Assembly (NCBI RefSeq): GCF_000208745.1 | Contig: NC_030858.1 | Location: forward strand, 9,931,095 to 9,995,094 | Direction: 5' to 3' | DNA from: Theobroma cacao | Taxonomy: Eukaryota; Streptophyta; Magnoliopsida; Malvales; Malvaceae | DNA length: 64,000 nt | Shown here: piece after piece, positions 35,350-45,190 of the stretch | Layout of the letters: each line of letters starts with the position of its first letter | How positions within the stretch are numbered: position 1 is the first letter of the stretch | Translations under genes and position numbers: made by a program | The notes under the pieces: model-generated | The model's database searches: none | Told to the model about the DNA's origin: nothing | What the model saw: the letters and a program-made list of their open reading frames with translations, nothing else

Positions 35350-37367
35350 CTATTCATCTGATGTGTCGGAGGATGAGGATTTAGTGCTGTAGAAAGGAGT
35401 AAGAGGAAAAGGAGAGGGTTCTCGGAGAAGAGATGACTTTTTAGGAGAGGATTCTAGAGAAGATTTGTTTGAAACATGAATTGGACTGTGACGAGAAGAG
35501 GCTGAAACTGGTGTGGACTTCTTTGCCAATCTAGAAGACTTTCTTCTTTTGAGAAAAGCTGTATCGGTTGCCATAGTCTTCCTTCCCTTGGTTGGTTGTT
35601 TTGCCTCAGCTAGTGGTGCTGTGGTGGTTTCTGGTTTCCTCGTTTTTGCCTTTAGTTTGGGAGTTGAAGCAGGTTTCTTTCCTTTTCTTACATTTGCACC
35701 ATCCTTCTAAGTTGCTGTCTTGACAGTGGCTTTTTCAGCTTGTTCCTCTTTGACCATTTGGTGGAAAATGTCCATAATGAAAACTTCCTCTAAATTTAGA
35801 GAAAAGGCCTGATGTTTCTGAGTTTCTACACCAGCTACTTCAGTCCCTTGTTTTTAGTCATTTTTGCTTTGAGGTTCAAGGGAGGGTGTTTTGGCTAGTT
35901 GATCAACTCCTTGTGGGGAGTCCTCAGTTTGCAGAACAAGACTGGAAGACTTGTAGGTAGATCCTTCATTTTGAGTGCTAGAGCTTTCAATATGAGGGGC
36001 AAACTTCTCTGCTGGCTCTACTGAACCTTTGCACTTTGCTGTGCAGGTGCAGTGCTGGATGTGGCAGAACTGTTTGTAGCCACAGGCTCAAATGCCATGT
36101 TTTCCTTCTCCTTCAGCTTGTTTTCCAACTCAGTCATTTTATCTTCCATTTTCTGTAGCTTCACTCCTTGGTCAATAAGCTTACCATCAATCCTCATAAG
36201 CAAATTAAAAATCATCTCATTCAAAAATCTGGAAGGAGTTTTTTCAGGTTGAGCAGGCAGACTGTGATCTTTTCTTGAGCTAGTTTTGGAAGTTTTGATA
36301 AATTTCTTTCCATCGAGTACCTACCCCATCTTAACCAAGCTGCCATAAGAAACGGCTTGGTTTCTGGTTTTTACCAAGTCCATATCATACCTTTTAGCCC
36401 ATATTCCTTTCTTCTACACAAAGGATGTAATCACATTCCCATATAGCAGATTGACCTTGTCCAGTTTGCAGGCACTTCTCATTTTCTTAATCATAAATCT
36501 CCCCAGATTTAGAGACACTCCATTAAAAACATGCTCCATCAGCCAAAGATCTTGGAAGCTGATGTAGCTAAGACTTCCACTCCTCCCTTGAATATTTGCT
36601 GTTATAAAGTAATGCAGTATCCTAATCTGTGGATTGATTATCAGACCTGAATTACTTTTAGAGGAGTATTTTTCTTTCCTTATAGTGATGATCTCCCACA
36701 GTGAGGACGTGTCAGGACCCAAATTTCGGGTCATGACTGGCGCATGGGTCCAATGGACGTNCAGGACGGATCATATTTTTCTAAAAGTTCAAATTCACCT
36801 ATTTCACCCTCTATTTTTAGCAGGTTCCCTAAATCTCTAGCAGTCACAACAAACTTTTTTCCATTCAAATAGACATTCAAGCCATCTTCTACATAGTCAT
36901 CAGAATCTATTAATTCTTTTTCTTTCAAAGCAATGCTAGAGTAAAATTCTTTAACCAGACTTGGACTATATGACCTATTCTTAAAGGTGCTGTAACCTTT
37001 AAGTTTCAGTTCATCAAAATACTTAAATAGACTGGTATGGATTTCTACATTTTCCTCAAAATTCTTCCAATCAATAAACTTTTCGCAGGAGATTGGTGCA
37101 TTTTCTATATTCTTGAATCTATACTTATGCAACTTATTTCTAAATTTCGAAGAAGAAGAGGAATTGATACCTTTTTGGTGTGAGGGTTTTGTATCTTTCT
37201 TCTTGTCAGATTTTTGTTTCCTTTCCCTTAGTTTCTCGGCCATTCCTTCACTGAAGTAGGCATGATTTTCTGTATCTTTTCTGACTTTCTGTTCCAGTTT
37301 CTTCCTCCATTGGCCTTTTTCCTTTCTTTTTCTCTGATACTTCTTTACTCTGAGATGTTCTAACCAT
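35350..37367 (-). pseudogene. Extra ORF downstream of pol in the Sirevirus-like element (broken)
   Basis: The likely start is ATG 37367 (MVRTSQSKEVSEKKKGKRPM), with a frameshift into the frame open from 37243. That part is basic and Ser-rich, then has CEKFIDWKNFEENVEIH, STFKNRSYSPSLVKEFYSSI and LNVYLNGKKFVVTARDLGNL. The 54-nt stub at 36710-36763 breaks it; it resumes with WEIITIRKEKYSSKSNSG and FQDLWLMEHVFNGVSLNLG, then a coiled coil near 36200-36110 (LQKMEDKMTELENKLKEKE) and a basic, Ser-rich end (about 35574-35350). In all about 650 codons. It occupies the place of the env-like ORF of some Sireviruses, but I see no signal peptide or membrane segment. The middle resembles the 'putative plant transposon protein' domain often found near plant LTR elements. 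Function unknown. Confidence 0.7.
36710..36763 (+). mobile_element. Collapsed LTR stub with one N, TSD GGACG
   Basis: A 54-nt piece starting TGTCAGGACCC and ending NCA is flanked on both sides by GGACG (36705-36709 and 36764-36768). Removing the stub and one GGACG brings the two halves of the surrounding ORF into one frame, which confirms it as an insertion. TGTCAGGACCCAAATTTCGG and the GACCC...GGGTC dyad resemble the start of a plant gypsy LTR. A real LTR is hundreds to thousands of bases, so the N probably hides most of the element. Confidence 0.7.
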
Positions 37368-37762
37368 TTTGGTTCTAGAAATTTCTGAAGGTCTGAGTCA
37401 ATTTTAGAGGCAACAAGGAAGATTTAGGTTTTTGTTTTTAGAGCAACGGGTTGTAAAGGAGAGGGAAGAAGAGGTTGGTAGCAGTTATTGCTCAGAAAAC
37501 TTCTCATCTTCCTTTAAGAACTGTCCTATTTTTATTTCTTCATATTTTCAAATCTCCCTCTAAAATTTTGATTATTTACCTTTGGCAACTCTGCTCTATT
37601 CCTCTTTACAACCGGTAAATCAAATTTTTACCACAATTTACTCCTATTTCTTTAAACTCACTGAATCTTATTATTTAAGGATGTCAGGCCACTCTTAGTT
37701 GACTACAAATTCCTTAGTCGACTAAATGCATTCTGTTTTCAATGTGAGAGCCAAAGATTTTC

Positions 37763-39251
37763 TTATAATTCCTTCACATTAACCATCCCCAAATTTCTTC
37801 AAATCTCACAAAATCTATCTTCATTCAGTGGTTTGGTAAAAATGTCTACTAATTGATGTAGAGTATTCACAAAATCTATTTTAATGTTATTTTTCACTAC
37901 ATGGTCTCTAATAAAATGGTGTTCAATTTCAATGTGCTTTGTCCTAGAATGTTGCACTGGATTTTTTTATATATTGATTGCACTTGTGTTATCACAGTGT
38001 ATCGGTACATTATGCATAATTATTCCATAGTATTTTAATTGTTGCTTGATCCAAAGGATTTGTGCACAACAACTACCTAATGAAACATATTCAACCTCTG
38101 CTGTAGATAGTGCTACTGAGTTGTGCTTCTTGCTGGACCAAGACACAAGCATCCTTCCTAAGAATTGGCATGTTCCACTAGTGTTTTTTCTATCAGTTTT
38201 GCTACCAACAAAGTCAGCACCTGAATATCCACCTAAGCTAAGAGTTGAGTCTCTAGAGTACCATATTCCTAGTTCTTGAGTGTCTATGAGGTATCTAAAA
38301 ATTCTCTTAACAACTGTTAGGTGTGATTCTTTAGGTTGTGATTGGAATCTAGCACACAAGCACACACTAAATTGAATATCTGGTCTACTTGCTATTAAGT
38401 AAAGAAGAGAGCCGATCATACCTCTATAGATCTTTTGATCTACATCTTTTTCTTTTTCATCTATGTCAAGTTTGGTAGATGTACTCATTGGTGTGGAAAT
38501 TGATTTCAGCTTCAGCATATCAAATTTCTTGAGCATATCATGAGTATATCTTGCTTGGTTGATGAAGATTCCTTCCTCACTTTGTTCGATTTGAAGACCA
38601 AGGAAGTACTTTAACTCTCCCATCATGCTCATCTCAAATTCACCTTGCATTTCCTTTGCAAAGTTCTTGCATAAAGCTTCATTAGTTGCACCAAAAACAA
38701 TATCATCCACATATATGTGCATAACAATTAAATCATTTAGATATCTTTTTATGAACAATGTAGTATCGATGCTACCTCTATCATACCCTTCCTCAACTAG
38801 AAATTTTGAAAGCCTTTCATACCAAGCTCTAGGAGCTTGTTTCAATCCATACAAGGCTTTATGAAGTTTGAAAACATGATCAGATTTTTTTAAAGTCTTC
38901 GAAACTAGGTGGTTGTTCTACATAAACTTCCTCTTGAATTAATCCATTTAAGAATGCACTTTTGACATCCATTTGGAACAATTTAAAATTCATGAAACAT
39001 GCAAAAGCTAGCAATAACCTTTTAGCTTCAATCCTAGCAACCGGAGCAAAAGTTTAATCATAATTTATTCCTTCTTCTTGGTTGTATCCTTTTGTTACCA
39101 ACTTAGCTTTATTTTTACCTACATTTCCTTTCTCATCTACCTTATTTCTAAACACCCATTTTGTACCAACAATAGGGTGATTTGAAGGTCCAGGAACCAA
39201 TGACCATACATGACTTCTTATGAATTGATCAAGTTCTTCTTGCATGGCCAT
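37763..39251 (-). pseudogene. Reverse transcriptase and RNase H of the Sirevirus-like element
   Basis: 39251-39054 carries the RT start (MQEELDQFIRSHVWSLVP, VGTKWVFRNKVDEKGNVGKN), then a stop in the DETFAPVAR motif and a frameshift near 38880. 38854-37967 is open for 295 codons with MYGLKQAPRAWYERLSKFL, an intact IYVDDIVFGAT box, GELKYFLGLQIEQ, RGMIGSLLYLIASRPDIQFS, VKRIFRYLIDTQELGIWY and the RNase H motifs SWSSKKHNSVALSTAEVEYV and IHCDNTSAI. After one stop the frame reaches [16 protein letters not shown] and ends at the natural stop 37763. Confidence 0.9.
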
Positions 39252-39733
39252 TATCCAACTTTCTTCTTTTTCATCTTCTTTAAAGTTTTTAGGTTCAATT
39301 TGAGATATAAAAGATGAATATTCACAAGTTTCTCTAGTTGCTTTCCTAGTTCTAACTCCTTGTGAAATGTCACCTATTATTTGGTTTTGTGGCTGATCTC
39401 TTACAAATCTCTAACTCCTTGGTAGATCATCATGCTGATTTTTTGCTCTTTGCAGATTTCTAGAAATAGAGTTTCATTTTCTCTTCTAGATGAGCTTTCT
39501 TCATTATTTTTATTGTTCTTTAAGCTCATTTCCTCCATTTGTTTTTCTAGGATTTCAATATCATCATCATCATCATGAATTTCATTTTGTAAAGCATTTG
39601 ACTCATCAAAAACTACATGGACTTATTCTTCAACAGTTAGGGTCCTTTTGTTAAAAACTCTATAGGCCTTTGAGTTTAATGCATATCCTAAAAATATTGC
39701 TTCATCACTCTTTGCATCAAACTTCCTTAGGGG
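39252..39733 (-). pseudogene. Variable linker between integrase and RT
   Basis: No long open frame. Traces of the acidic, Ser-rich linker are visible on the minus strand (a GAT/GATGATGAT-type acidic run near 39560-39575). Broken by stops. Confidence 0.5.
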
Positions 39734-40798
39734 CTATTTTTCATTGTTCAATACAAAGCATTTACAGCCAAAACTCCTAAGGTGAGACATATTTGGTTTC
39801 CTACCTTTGTAAAGTTCATATGAAGTCTTTGAAATCAAGGGTCTTATTGAGACTCTATTAAGAATATAAGTTGCTGTATTTACTGCCTCAGCCCAAAGAT
39901 ATTTCTGGAGGTTGTTCTCACATAACATGGTCCTAGCCATTTCTTTTAATGTTTTGTTTTTCCTCTTTACAACTCCATTTTACTAGGGTGTTTTAGGTGC
40001 AAAAAAATTGTGATCCAACCCCTTTTCATTGCAAAATTTTTCAAACTCATCATTCTCAAATTCTCCTCCATGGTCACTCCTTATGCTAACTATGGCTAGT
40101 CCTTTTTCATTCTCTACTTTCTTACAATAACTTAAGAATGCTTGTAGAGCATCATTCTTATGAGAAAGGAAGTACACCTAAGTATATCTAGAATAGTCAT
40201 CAACTATTACAAAGCCATAAGATTTACCTCCTCAACTAGTTGTGCTTATTGGACCAAATAGATTAATGTGCAACAATTCAAGAGGTCTCGATGTTGACAC
40301 TATTTTCTTAGTCTTAAAAGATGTTCTAACTTGTTTTCCTAGTTGGCAAGCGTCACATATCCTATCTTTTTCAAATTTCAATTCTGGCAGTCCAACAACA
40401 AGATTTTTTTTTATTAATTTAGACATATTATGCATGCTCACATGTCCTAATCTCCTATGCCATAACCAATTATCATTCTCAGCATTTGCAACAAGACATA
40501 CTTCACTATTTACATCAAGGTCTTCAAGAAAAATTACATACATGTTCTTACACCTTTTTCCTATAAATGAGATTTTATTTGTACTCATATCAATCACTTC
40601 ACACTTAGTTGAATCAAAACATACTTTAAATCCTTTATCACATAATTGACTAATACTTAGTAGATTATGCTTTAAGCCTTTAACTAGCAGAACATGACTA
40701 ATTTGAGTTTGGGAACTCTTACCAATTGTACCTATATCATGTATTCTACCATTTGAATCATCTCCAAAGGATACGGTTCCTCCCTTTCTTTTATCCAA
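39734..40798 (-). pseudogene. Integrase of the Sirevirus-like element
   Basis: 40798-40232 is open for 188 codons: KGLKHNLLSISQLCDKGF, HRRLGHVSMHN and CDACQLGKQVRTSF (HHCC zinc site complete), then ELLHINLFGPI, where the first catalytic Asp (HIDLFGP) has become Asn. 40177-39983 has IRSDHGGEFENDEF with the second catalytic Asp. 39940-39734 has NTATYILNRVSIRPL, TSYELYKGRKPN and FGCKCFVLN. Two breaks separate these pieces. Confidence 0.85.
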
Positions 40799-41452
40799 CT
40801 AAGCAAACAACATTTCATGTCTTGTCATGTGCCGTGAATAGCCACTATCCAAGTACCAAGGCTGTTTCTTCTTGAGTTGAGCTCTTGAACAAGTCTCTTT
40901 TAAGTCTAGCCCAACCTACAAAACTGAATTTCAATTTTTCTTTATAGGTACCCATACTTTGATGGGCCATTGAGTGTTAGTTGCAGCAAAGGATCCTTTA
41001 GGAACTCAAATTTTCTTAACTTTTTGTACTTTTCTTTTCTTAAAACAGTCATATGACAAATGACCATGTTTACCACAATTATAACATCTAGGTAATGCTT
41101 TAGCTGAATATTTATTGTGGTATGCATATCTTTTTTAAGATTCGTTTTTCAAACATTTAAGAGCTGTGTTTTCATCAAGAGATATTTGCAAGGCTTCAGA
41201 CTTGTTTTCCAGCTCTTGTTTTAAAAACTCAAAGTCTATTTTTGAGTGTTCTAACTTAACTTGCAAAATATTTCTTTGCTAAAAAACAGAGGTAAACTCT
41301 TGTTTGATTTGTTCCAAATCATTTTCAAGTAATACAATCTTTTTCTTCAATGATTTGTATTTTGAAAAAAGTTTTTCAAATTCATCATAAAGACATTCAT
41401 ATTCATCTTGTAAATCATCATAAGAATTAATGCAGGGGGATGAGGATACCTT
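40799..41452 (-). pseudogene. Gag C-terminal part and protease of the Sirevirus-like element
   Basis: After the stop the same frame continues with a coiled coil (DDLQDEYECLYDEFEKLF), an in-frame stop near 41280, and a second knuckle CYNCGKHGHLSYDC around 41090-41050. Then come a KVWVPIKK phrase and the protease active site WYLDSGYSRHMTRHE (normally SGCSRHMTG). Several stops, including one just before 40798. Confidence 0.75.
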
Positions 41453-42565
41453 TCATTCATCCTCTTGTGCCATTAAATAGATGTTTGCTCTTTCCTCAGA
41501 TTTTTCATCATCAGTTTCAGAGCTTGAAGTGTCACTGTCCGACCATGCAACAACCACCACTGCTTTCTTGGATTTCTTAATTTTCTTTGGGGTTTCATCT
41601 TTCAGCAATGGACACTCAAACTTGAAGTGACCAAGTTTCTTGCATTCGTAGCAGATCATTTTCTCCTTTTTGCTAGAGTCATTTTTGTTTCTTATTTTCC
41701 ATAATGCACCTTGGTTTTTCCTAAAACCTCTTCTAGCTATCCTTCGGTTTCTTCTGCCCATTAGCTTTCTGAATTTTCTTGCAACTAGAGCTAATTCATC
41801 ATCATCATCACAAGAAAGCTCTTTCAGCTCTTCTTCAAGGATGTTGGCTTTAAATGCAATACTCTTTTTCTTTTCCTTTGCTTCCCTTCGGTCTTCTTTT
41901 TCTTCTTCCTTAAGCTCTAGCTCATGAGTGAGAAGAGAACCACAAATCTCATCGAGAGTGATGATGTTCAGATCTTTAGCCTCTCTAATGGCAGTCACTT
42001 TTGGTTTCCAGGATTTTGGTAGGCATCTAAGTAGTCTCTTAACTGATTCATATTCAGGGATAAGCTTGCCTAGCTTACTTAATTTATTTGTAATGTTTGT
42101 AAACCTATCAAACATGCTAGTGATGTCTTCACCAGGCTCCAATTTGAACATTTTATAACTATGTGTTAATAGAGCAATTTTGGACTCCTTTACTTGAGAA
42201 GTCCCTCCATGGATTATTCTAAGTTTTTCCCACACTTGCTTTGCTATTATACAGCTTGAGACTTTGTTAAATTTAGTGGGGGTCAAGGCACAATGTAATG
42301 TGTTGATGGCCTTAAAGTTTATTTGAACTTTCTTAGTTTCAGCCTCAGTTGATTCAGACCTTGGCTTGGGCATCAACTCATTTGTCACTACATTCACGGT
42401 TGAGGGCATAAAAGGTCCATCAGTTATGACGTCCCACATTTCATAATCTATAGCCCTAATATAGATTGACATTCTAGTGCTCCAATAAGGGTAATTAGAG
42501 CCATCAAACAGAGGTGGTCTGTTTGTTGATTGTCCCTCGACAATTGTGGTTTTTTGTTGAGCCAT
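41453..42565 (-). CDS. gag: Sirevirus-like gag (370 codons, open)
   Basis: Starts at ATG 42565, about 45 bases inside the PBS, with MAQQKTTIVEGQSTNRPP and NYPYWSTRMSIYIRAID, then the UBN2 capsid part (SSCIIAKQVWEKLRIIHGG, MFKLEPGEDITSMFDRF, LLRCLPKSWKPKVTAI) and a first zinc knuckle CYECKKLGHFKFEC at about residues 301-314. It ends at a stop at 41453 in an acidic tail (SDTSSSETDDEKSEERANIYLMA). Family gags usually continue; below the stop the frame goes on with a coiled coil and a second knuckle, so this is a truncated protein. It is the longest open frame in the window. Confidence 0.85.
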   Translation of the reverse strand: MAQQKTTIVEGQSTNRPPLFDGSNYPYWSTRMSIYIRAIDYEMWDVITDGPFMPSTVNVVTNELMPKPRSESTEAETKKVQINFKAINTLHCALTPTKFNKVSSCIIAKQVWEKLRIIHGGTSQVKESKIALLTHSYKMFKLEPGEDITSMFDRFTNITNKLSKLGKLIPEYESVKRLLRCLPKSWKPKVTAIREAKDLNIITLDEICGSLLTHELELKEEEKEDRREAKEKKKSIAFKANILEEELKELSCDDDDELALVARKFRKLMGRRNRRIARRGFRKNQGALWKIRNKNDSSKKEKMICYECKKLGHFKFECPLLKDETPKKIKKSKKAVVVVAWSDSDTSSSETDDEKSEERANIYLMAQEDE

Positions 42566-42623
42566 TTGGACCTTTCCAAAGGATATTAAGCCTTAAAAAC
42601 AAAGAACTAGCTCTGGTAACAAT

Positions 42624-43697
42624 TGTTGGTCCTGATAATATGTGTTAGAGGGGGGGTGAATAGCATAATTTGGCTCTTAACAATATGAGGAACTAATTTT
42701 CAAAACAAAAAAAATAAAGACAGAGTATAAAATGCACAGTAATTTAGAGTGGTTCGGTCCAAGACCTACATCCACTACCTTGATTATCCAACCAAGGATT
42801 TTCCCACAAATCCACTATGGACTAGTGAAATTCACAAGCTTTCACCAAGCTTTACAATGACTTTTCATAGGCTCAGCCAAAACCTTTACACTAGTTTTTC
42901 ACGGGCTCAACTAAAACCCAAAGTGGTTTTCCAATGCTCAACCACAACCTATAACATTCAAGCTTTCCCAAGCTTGAACAACCTCTTAAAGTGACTCCCT
43001 CACTTTAAGTATACAAGAAGAGAAGTTAAAAAAAGTACCTATGATCACAAGTTGATCTGAATGGTACAAGATTGAGTGCTAAATACAATGGCAAAGAGTA
43101 GGAGTTTAAGTGCAGACAAGTGCAATGAAGCTTTTCTGGTTTTTCAACTTTCTACAGCTCAAATCTCATTCAAGGCTTCAAAAAACTTCTTTCTTATTGT
43201 TGGAAGACCCTTTTATACTTGAAAATGCAACTCTGATGGCAGTTTGGTAATTTATATTCGTTGGAAACAGTTGAGGATGAGTTCTAGCCGTTAATCTGTC
43301 TTGTAGTGCTCTGGTTCAAAGAGCAGATAGAGAGCTCTTAGTCGACTAACTTGGTTGACTAAGTTGGTTTTGTTTCTGGTTTGTAGATTTTGGCAGAGAG
43401 CACTTAGTCGACTGACTTGGTTGACTAAGTTGGTTATGTTTCTCAAACTCTTCAGCCCACCATTTCTCCAATTTGAAATTTGGTCAACCAATGTTCTTCC
43501 TTGTTTCACCAACAAGCTTCCTCCTTGTTATTCGGTTACATCTTGTTGATTTTATAAGTCTTTTTTTCTTTCAAAAATACTCTTTGAAGAGTTAAGAAAT
43601 TAATTTCATATATTAATTTCCTGCACACTCAAGTAAAGGTATTAGACACAAATAAATGGGAATGTTTTATTATCATAAAAAACTAATAGAGCCAACA
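42624..43697 (-). repeat. 5' LTR of the Sirevirus-like element
   Basis: 1074 bp. A TATA box (TATAAAAG on the minus strand) is at 43210-43217. Palindromes TTAGTCGACTAA (43338-43349) and a near copy at 43404 lie upstream of it on the minus strand. Confidence 0.95.
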
Positions 43698-45190
43698 ACA
43701 ATCACTTTGAAAGGTGCTTGATAAGAACCTTGTTTCTAGTCTTGTAATTTCAGGTACAAATTGTGAATTGACTAATGGAGAATGATGTTGTATCAGTATA
43801 AGAGAATAGTACAAATAATGGTTTAAGGAAATCTCGATAATGAAGTCGAATAATGAAAACCTCCTAATGTATTAGGGGAATTGGAATTCAGAAATGCATT
43901 AGCTATGCATGATTTGAATAAGTCTAAGTCTTAAGTGACTGATTAATCACGAATTGCAAAAAAAGATATAATTTATATGTTAGAGGCATGAAAGATAATT
44001 GAGAAATAAAGATAACCTTTGGGGATTGTGGTATTGCATAAGATGCAATGATCAAATAAAGATGAATCTTTTAAGGATAAATGAGCTTATAAAGCATATA
44101 CGCATACTAGATTGCAAGATAATGAAAATGATGTTTAGTCAGTGAAATGTGACTAATGACATTGTGGTGCAAGGATATATAGTACAATGAAACTTAAGTG
44201 TGTAATTAGAAATGACAAGAAGGGAGTATAAGCTCGCAAATGATGTGAAGTTATGCGTAGGCATGATGAAAATTTGTATGGATTACATAGGAGATAACTT
44301 ATCGTAAGACGTAAGTTGAATAGTAATTTAAACATCTAAAAAGGGTAATATGAAATTGATTATACCCCAATGTTTATAGATTAAATATGAGAATTATTAT
44401 AACAAATCTTGGTTATAGAGGAGAACAAATAAAGGGAAACTTAGTCCGAAGGCACTTGAACAGAAAGATCCCTACACATAATGAAGAATATTGACATTTA
44501 GAAGTGCGTGTACATACGAATGTGTGGAATTGATGATGTGGCCAACTAAAATAAAGAACTAGTTTTAGAGATTCGAGATTTGAACTCGATATATTCGATG
44601 AGTTGTATGGATAATACAATGATAAGAAATCCCATAAAAAATGGAACTATATTGATATAAGAAATTTTGGAGAAATATCCAAGGAAATGATATCAAGGAA
44701 ATGTAATCTATGGCGTGGTTAAGCCATATAAGATGGATGAGTATGATTACGAAGATTTAAGTTGCATAAATACGAAATAAACATGAAGAGTGAGGGAATG
44801 TTAGAAATATGTGTAGGAATGAATAGGGTGTGGTTATGATGCCATAAGTTATATAATGGTGTATGGGGATAAGGTGAATGAATGATGAGAGGTTTGGCAA
44901 AAATCGAGATAAAGGTATGTTTAAGGTTAGTAATAGAATTAAAGGCATAGTTGGGATCTTAATGATAAGAAAGAATAATTGAGGAGGGTACCGTGGTTTG
45001 GACTCAAAGATGATAATAGATATAAGATACGTACCTTGATCTTGTAATGTGTTCTAGTCAAATTGAAGGTAATGAAGTGCATAAATCGAAATTCCCTATG
45101 AAGAAAGAAATGGAATAAAATCATTGAGGGAGATTAACAACCCGACGTTGAGGAAAATTCTAGGACGAATTTTATTTGAATGGGGGAGAC
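43698..45190 (+). other. Non-coding interior of the LARD-like element, right part
   Basis: Again no frame above about 70 codons. The final AATTCTAGGACGAATTTTATTTGAATGGGGGAGAC resembles (in two shorter phrases, TCTAGGACGAATTT and TGGGGGAGAC) the pol end and polypurine tract of Tekay/Del gypsy elements, which hints at its autonomous parent. Confidence 0.65.

Larger units (their letters stand above)
33463..43697 (-). mobile_element. Sirevirus-like Ty1/copia element with an extra 3' ORF, TSD ACAAT
   Basis: LTRs of 1074 bp (33463-34536 and 42624-43697), both TGTTGGTCC...AGCCAACA, are flanked by perfect ACAAT (33458-33462 and 43698-43702). Minus-strand order is PBS (42623-42610, ATTGTTACCAGAGC), gag with two zinc knuckles, protease, integrase, RT, RNase H, then about 3.2 kb with an additional ORF, and a polypurine tract (34550-34537, AAAAAAGGGGAGAT). 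Size (10.2 kb), long LTRs, large gag and the protease signature WYLDSG.SRHMT fit the SIRE/Maximus group. LTRs differ at roughly 7 per cent by eye. Pol is broken. Confidence 0.9.

Noticed and set aside
40242..40649. 135-codon plus-strand open frame
   Set aside because: Antisense to the clear integrase frame 40798-40232.
30486..45190. Hidden gag-pol in the LARD-like interior
   Set aside because: The only gag-pol there belongs to the nested Sirevirus; the flanking interior has no long frame or motif on either strand.
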